64,000 bases of DNA from Viscum album (Eukaryota > Streptophyta > Magnoliopsida > Santalales > Viscaceae), in assembly GCA_963277665.1 (NCBI GenBank), contig OY728136.1, positions 1,977,858,576 to 1,977,922,575 on the forward strand. The letters are read 5' to 3'. Numbering within the stretch: the first letter of the stretch is position 1; each line of letters starts with the position of its first letter. This document shows, in pieces, positions 58,278 through 64,000 of the stretch. The notes below the pieces were generated by a model. It ran no database searches. It worked only from the letters and a program-made list of their open reading frames with translations, and was not told the origin of the DNA. The translations under genes were made by a program, and so were the position numbers.

Positions 58278-60033
58278 TGATTCTCGCTCAAATTCACCCA
58301 AAAGAAGAAGGTGGGACGGTCCTTGTAGTCTAGTTTGGGTTGTCGAATCCTCAGAGACCTAAGAAGAAACCTAAAGACATGTAGATTCTATGGAATTTTT
58401 TGGGCTATGAAGTGGCCAACATGGGTTGATTTTATATGGGTTTAAATAATAACTAACAGATTTAAGTGAATTAAATTTAAAATAATGAGTTGATCCTAGG
58501 TTATCGCTCAGGGTGGATTGGACGTATTTTCTTTCAATGATTTCAATTTCTTATATTTGATATGGGTTCATTTAAGAAGATAAAAAAACATCATCACTTA
58601 CTGGTTTAATGCCTAAACCCTTTAATACTAATCACCTATACACTTGAAGGATCAAAGTTTTGAGCACTTCAAGTTAAATGTTCATATTAGCACATGAAGT
58701 GTGTGGCCTTAAATTCAACAAGGACGATGAAGTTTACAAATCATCAAATAAAAATCTCAATTAAAGAAGTGATTATACATTAATAGGGTGATAAATAACA
58801 TCCAATATAGCCCCTTGATACTCCCTTTTATCAACCCATAAGTGGGTTATCCCTCCATTGATCCCATGGTTTCAATGGAAGCGGAAAGTAGACTCATGAG
58901 GGAGGAAATGGAGAAGTAAAGAAAACAACAAAAATAAAATGATCACTCCATCGTTGTGTGAATAATTTCACAAGGTTTGGTGTGACTAAATTCACACCTT
59001 GATCCAAAGGTATCAAACTGATATGAATAACAACATAATAAGAGTATAATAAGAACTTTTATTAAGAAACTAAAGTGAATTGAACAACTTACATGTGAAA
59101 GACAAATTTGAGACAACAAAATTGCAGCATAACATTACAATTGAACAAAGCATCCAAGAATCTAAAATCCTCCAACACCACTGCCTTAAATAGGAATTTT
59201 TTGAGTCTTGGGTTGAGAATCCAATAGTACAAATCTTCCCACTTGAGTATGGTAGGTCTAGGGTGGTGGAAAGTTTGTGGAAAGAAGACTTTCCACCCTT
59301 GACCCGAAAAGGCATCCAGCTTTCATCCACCAAATAGAGGCGCATGAAAACCCTTATATATAAACGAATTTGGGTGTGAAATAGAAGACTTAAATTAAGA
59401 TCCGGATGTCTTCTAACAAACTGTAAAATTTCATCCCAAAAGGAGTTATGGTTTTTGAGATATAGTTTAATTGGTGGGCTGTTTTTCTGGACCACAGATT
59501 CTGGCCCAGATTTTGATATACTATTTGGGCCGCCTAAATGACCACAATGGAGGAATAATTAGCACTAGATCCTGAAGAATTATTTGTTACTATATGTTTC
59601 TTATATCCTCCCACGAAATTTGGGCTTCATTGGGCCTGTATTGTGGGTCCCACAGTCTTATCAGTGGGCTGGTGTCCAATCTAACTTCTCCAGAATTGTT
59701 TCCTTTCATCACAAAATATCCTCATCTTCTTCCATGAATTATCCATTGATCCCTAAATGAAAAAATTTCATATTGAAGTGTAGATAAATTTCCCAAAATA
59801 TAAAATTAAAATATAGATAATTACATTCCTTAAAACTAGATGAATCATTGGGTACTTTAAATGATGTTAAAAAAAATGTACCGCATAATAGTGCATTTTA
59901 AGAAGGTATTACAATCATAATGTGAAATGATATTCAAAGTGTAAAATGCACTAAAATGGTGTTTATGAATAATAAATAACATGAATATTATATATATTAA
60001 CAATGAATATTAGCCTCATTTAGTGGCTAATCA
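58278..60033 (-). repeat. 3' LTR of the non-autonomous Athila relative
   Basis: 1,756 bp. In minus sense it starts TGATTAGCCACTAAATGAGG like the full element and ends GCGAGAATCA (the full element ends differently, GTGAACCA). The TATA-like site is at 59185-59192. A 141-codon frame at 59070-59495 inside it is not a gene. Confidence 0.88.
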
Positions 60034-62009
60034 CACCCCCCAACTTGAGTTTTGCTAGTCCCGAGCAAAATATATCTCAACAATATGAAATTAAAATTCC
60101 CTTTTCCAAAAACATTTTAATACACAATGATCAACAAAAACCCTTATACCAAAAAATCCTGAAACTCATCAAAATAATTTAATACATGATATTTTCATAA
60201 GTATATCCTAATCCCAAGCCCATTCCTTTGTTCAAATTCATTGTCATATTTCATCCAATATCAATTAAGTATGAGGATGTGTTGTGCATCACGATAGACA
60301 TGGGGGTTCATTTTTATTCAAGGGAGGAATGATGGAAGCGCTAGGTGGAATCACATTTCAATATTAATATGAGTATTCATTTTTTTATTGTATTATTTTA
60401 TTTTATTTTATTTTTGAAATTTTTCCATGGTAATTGAAGTTGCACTCAAAAGAGTCAACCCCTGTAGCGAGACTTTGTCGATGACTCTCAGGCTCAAAGA
60501 CCTTAGGGAACCAAGTGAAGCCCACATACTCGAGCATCATCTCGAGTTAACTCAGTAAAAAACAAATTCAAATTACCAAAAATAGAGATAAAATTACTAA
60601 CTCTGGGCCAGATAACTATGGAGTCACGATCCCCAAGTGCCGAAAGCCACTCATTAAGTCATTTCATTGCTCTATGTGCAAATTTATTGTTTTTTTAAAA
60701 TTTTTTTTTTTGAAAACTCATATTAAACTAAAATGATCACCAAACCTATGCTATTTATTTGGGGGACCCCATGAACTTAAAATAATACCCCACTATCCAA
60801 AGGACGTGCATTATGATCATTTTTTTTGGATGAAAATATAAACGATGAAATATCACATTAGACAGCCACAATTTCCAAAATCTATGCTCATGAAATTATA
60901 CAAGGATTAAAATCAGAATCAGGGCATGCTAAATTATTTGATAGTCAGTTTCAAAGTGTATAATGTTTATTACCGTGTTCAAAGTTAAAGGAATTTTTCC
61001 TTCCATTTACAATTTTTTTTTCAAATCATTTTTTTTTCACAAAAGAATTTTTTTTATTTCATCTCCCCCCTCAACTTAAAACAACACTATCCCCGGTGTT
61101 TGAAAAAATGAAAATTTATGAGTAGAGTCAAATAATGGAAGTTCAAAAAGGAAATTGAAAATGGGGATCGTGGAATGAATTCACCTTGTGGTTGAAGTTG
61201 AAATTCTTACTGCTCCCTTATAATCCTTTGATATCCATGTCACTTGCCGAGTTCACTATCAGAAAAAGGAAAAACAAAACCAAATATATATATATATATA
61301 ATAAAGAAATTAAAATATAAGTATATATATAAAAATTATAGAATAAGGAATCACAAAAAGTTGTAGGTTAGTGGTAAGCGCGCGCCCCTGTCTCCCTTCG
61401 GTCCCGGGTTCGAATTCCCGAGGCTTCACCGGTTGTGACGGGGTTTGCCCCATGACCCACGACATGTCCCTTTTTATTATTATTATTATATTTTTATTTA
61501 TTTTTATTATTTTTATTTTAACCTACAAAAACATTAAATAAAATAAAATAAACTGATGATACATTGTCTTCGTTTTACATTTCTGGGTAAGGTATTACTC
61601 AAGGATCACACCACGTGACACGGATGAATATGGTGCTCCCCTTTCATACCCATCCATACTCATAATAGAAGAACAGATCAATAGTCTATTTTTTTTAAAT
61701 ATCAAAATTATTAATAAAAAAATGATTCCAAAAAGATTGAAAACATGAAAACCATGGGTTGCCTCCCATGCAGCGCTTTGTTTAACGTCATTAGCTCGAC
61801 TTGAATCCCATAACTTACCCAATAACAATTTTCAACATTTTAAGGACCCCATATTTCTCCATATACACTAGATTGAGATTGATTCTTTGTTTATAATTTC
61901 TGTCATGTAAAAACCAATGTTCTAAAATGAGCAGCTAAATCCAAGGAATATCAGAAATGGTGGATTAAATTTCTTTTTTAGTCTTTACAGATACATTAAG
62001 AATCATTAC
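60034..62009 (-). other. 3' region of the non-autonomous relative
   Basis: It corresponds piece by piece to 52350-54200 of the full element, including CACTTGGGGATCGTGACTCC and the stretch near 61600-61680 that matches 52500-52600. No sense-strand gene. It ends at the stop of the gag-spacer frame. Confidence 0.75.
61357..61470 (+). mobile_element. Same tRNA-derived SINE in the non-autonomous relative
   Basis: A box (TTAGTGGTAAGCGCGCG, about 61368-61384) and B box (GGTTCGAATTCC, 61407-61418), then GGTTGTGACGGGGTTTGCCC as in the other copy. Relative to its host element the SINE has the same orientation and flanks as in the full Athila, so it was inserted once in a common ancestor. Confidence 0.78.
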
Positions 62010-62921
62010 CTATTTATTGGTTTCAAGATAAGAAATTTTGAAAATTGGAAGTTTTTTGTTATCCCCAATGAATGGAAACTTGAGGGTGGATGGAAAGTCC
62101 TTTCGTTCAAGTTCATGTAGGCTAACACTTTCAGACATAGGTTGGGACTTTGAATCAAACTCAATTTCATTTTCAAAATTTCTCAATATACTTGGTTCCT
62201 TTTGAATAGAAGATTCAACCTCAAAATTTGAAAGATCAATTTTAGGAATTGTTATGGACTCAATTTTTGTGATTTCTCTCAATGGTTCAATAGTTTGTAT
62301 TTTTGAAAATTCATCCAGGGAGTTATACTTAGGAGACTCAATCCATGATGTAAAATTCTCCTCTTTTGAATCCAAAAAGTCAGTTTCCTCTTGATTTAAA
62401 CACCCATCAACAATTCCATGATCCTACTCATATTCCCAAAATCCAAAGGTTTTCTCTTTATTAAATTCATGAGAGGTTTGTGGGAAACTAGACACTTCAC
62501 ATAAGGTTATGGAAGGGACAGTTTTTGTAGGGATGGGTTCCTCAAAATTTTTAATTCTTTGTAGTTATAACCTCAATGATGAAACCTCAAAATTAATTAT
62601 CTCCATTTGTTGACACAATTTTTCAAGTAATGGGTGTGAATTAGGATGGATAAGGGGTTCAGAGAGATGGTATATTCCAGGAGGATAATTATGTTGTTGG
62701 AATTCCATAGGAGGATGTTCAAATTGGATTTGTAAGGATTGAAACTCATTATATTTTGGAATGTTTTGTGGAGAATAGGAGTTAAAACATTGTGTCTCAA
62801 TTGGTTTTTGGTTATCCCACCAGTAGAAACTAGGATGGTCATTGTACCTCACACTTGGTGTGGGGTGATCAATGTAGGGAGAGGTTCCCCATGTTTGGTC
62901 TTGTTCAAAATTGATTTCCAT
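62010..62921 (-). pseudogene. Gag-spacer fusion frame of the non-autonomous relative
   Basis: One continuous frame of about 304 codons with only two stops (just after SSLRL near 62565, and after FWEYE near 62428). The N-terminal part (QTWGTSPY, RYNDHPSFYWWDNQ, PPGIY, LLEKLCQQMEIINFEVSSL) matches the middle of Gag of the full element. The C-terminal part (NQEETDFLDSKEE..WIES, FPSTLKFPFIGDN) matches the spacer between protease and RT. Capsid N-terminus, zinc knuckle and protease are deleted. The start codon lies only about 70 bp from the PBS. A role in packaging is imaginable but not shown. Confidence 0.75.
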
Positions 62922-62991
62922 AGGAGTGAGGGGGTGAGAACAGAGAAGATGGATGAAAAAAAAGGATGATAGTGTCTAATATAACTTACTT

Positions 62992-63013
62992 GGGTCCCCG
63001 ACAATGGCACCAA
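62992..63013 (-). other. Primer-binding site of the non-autonomous relative
   Basis: The minus strand reads TGGTGCCATTGTCGGGGACC, closer to the classic Athila PBS than that of the full element, four bases from the LTR edge at 63018. Confidence 0.85.
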
Positions 63014-63017
63014 AATT

Positions 63018-64000
63018 TGATTCTCGCTCAAATTTACCCAAAAGAAGAAGGTAGGATAGTCCTTGTAGTCTAGTTTGGGTTGTCGAATCCTCAGAGACCT
63101 AAGAAGAAACCTACATACACGTACATTATATGGACTGTTTTTGGCTATGAAGTGGCCAAATTGGGTTGATTTTATATGGCTTTAAATGATAACTAACATA
63201 TTTAAGTGAATTCAATTTAAAATAATGAGTTGATCCTAGGTTATCACTCGGGGTGGATTGGACGTATTTCCTTTCAATGATTTCAATTTCTTATATTTGA
63301 GATGGGTTTATTTAAGAAGATAAAAAAACATCATCACTTACTGGTTTAATTCCTACACCCTTTAATACTAATCACCTATACACTTTAAGGATCAAAGTTT
63401 TGAGCAGTTCAAGGTAAAGGTTCATATTAGCACATGAAGTGTGTGGCCTTAAATTCAACAAGGACGATGAAGTTTACAAATCATAAAATAAAAATATCAA
63501 TTAAAGAAGTGATTTTACATTAATAGGGTGACAAATAACATCCAATCCAGCACCTTAATACTCCCTTGGATCAACCCATAATTGGGTTAGCCCTCCATTG
63601 ATCTCATGGTTTCAATGGAAGCGGAAAGTAGACTCATGAGGGAGGAAATGGAGAAGTAAAGAAAACAACAAAAATAAAATGATCACTTCACCGTTGTGTG
63701 AATAATTTCACAAGGTTTGGTGTGAATAAATTCACACCTTGATCCAACAGTATCAAAGTGATATGAATAACAACAGAATAAGAGTATAATAATAACTTTT
63801 ATTAAGAAACTAAAGTGAATTGAACAACTTACATGTGAAAGACAAATTTGAGACAATAAAATTACAGCATAACATTACAATTGAACAAAGCATCAAAGAA
63901 TCTAAACTCCTCCAACACCACTGCCTTAAATAGGCATTTTTTGAGTCTTTGGTAGAGCCTACAATAGTAAAAAGCTTCCCACTTGAGTATGGTAGGTCTA
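63018..64000 (-). repeat. 5' LTR of the non-autonomous relative (cut by window end)
   Basis: It matches 58278-59260 base by base at high identity (for example TGATTCTCGCTCAAATTYACC at the edge). The remaining part of about 770 bp lies outside the window. Confidence 0.88.

Larger units (their letters stand above)
58278..64000 (-). mobile_element. Deleted, non-autonomous relative of the Athila element (runs off the window)
   Basis: Minus-strand element with 3' LTR 58278-60033, PPT about 60036-60045, 3' region with the same SINE, a gag-plus-spacer frame (62010-62921), PBS 62992-63013, and the start of the 5' LTR from 63018. The internal region is only about 3.0 kb against 7.7 kb in the full element; protease, RT, RNase H and integrase are missing. 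LTRs match the full element over their length with more divergence. It would depend on an autonomous Athila. Confidence 0.88.

Noticed and set aside
59070..59495. 141-codon minus-strand frame
   Set aside because: It lies entirely inside an LTR; the corresponding LTR segments in the other copies are not open.
1..64000. A host gene, defence system or biosynthetic cluster
   Set aside because: Every sizeable frame on both strands is explained by transposable elements or simple repeats; nothing with a host-gene intron-exon pattern was found.

Overview
The window looks like intergenic DNA from a large, repeat-rich plant genome, probably an angiosperm. The evidence is Ty3/gypsy chromoviruses, an Athila-type retrotransposon, a Cassandra TRIM with 5S-rRNA-like LTRs, En/Spm (CACTA) transposons and a tRNA-derived SINE. 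I see no host protein gene, no functional tRNA or rRNA gene, and nothing prokaryotic. The species cannot be named from this sequence.

Layout. 1 to about 8,000: a decayed chromovirus on the minus strand (gag to integrase at 1-4,850, PBS at 4,852, long LTR to its right). About 8,450-15,296: a second decayed minus-strand chromovirus (chromodomain at about 9,200, RT at about 11,400, gag at about 12,600-13,740, PBS at 14,541, LTR from 14,558). 15,297 to about 30,443: a Cassandra TRIM whose second LTR is split by a 14.3-kb CACTA element (15,975-30,246, target duplication AGT). That CACTA carries broken TNPD-like and TNPA-like genes, hairpin-type subterminal repeats, and a 25-monomer tandem array of 180/183-bp units organised as a six-monomer higher-order repeat of about 1,091 bp.

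31,505 to 42,905 and beyond: a minus-strand LTR element with very long LTRs (about 4 kb without insertions) and only about 1.9 kb of its own internal DNA, with no recognisable coding (LARD-like). One LTR holds an AT-rich insertion, the internal region holds a 2.5-kb non-autonomous CACTA-like element (about 38,839-41,352), and the other LTR is interrupted at 42,906 by a third CACTA element with C-rich minisatellite blocks. The third CACTA is interrupted by a complete 11.1-kb Athila-type element (44,816-55,938; both LTRs 1,728 bp; target duplication CCCCC). Further right, an opposite-strand, deleted relative of the same Athila family starts at 58,278 and runs off the window.

How the parts work together: the Athila element is the best preserved. 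It has matched LTRs, PBS, polypurine tract and an intact 982-codon RT-RNase H-integrase reading frame, but its gag-protease part has four in-frame stops and one frame change. Its relative keeps LTRs, PBS, PPT and a gag-plus-spacer reading frame but no enzymes, so it would have needed an autonomous relative to move. Both carry the same SINE at the same place, so the SINE has been copied along with the family. The most unusual structures are the higher-order satellite inside the CACTA, the Cassandra/CACTA nest, and the C-rich minisatellites shared by two CACTA-like elements.
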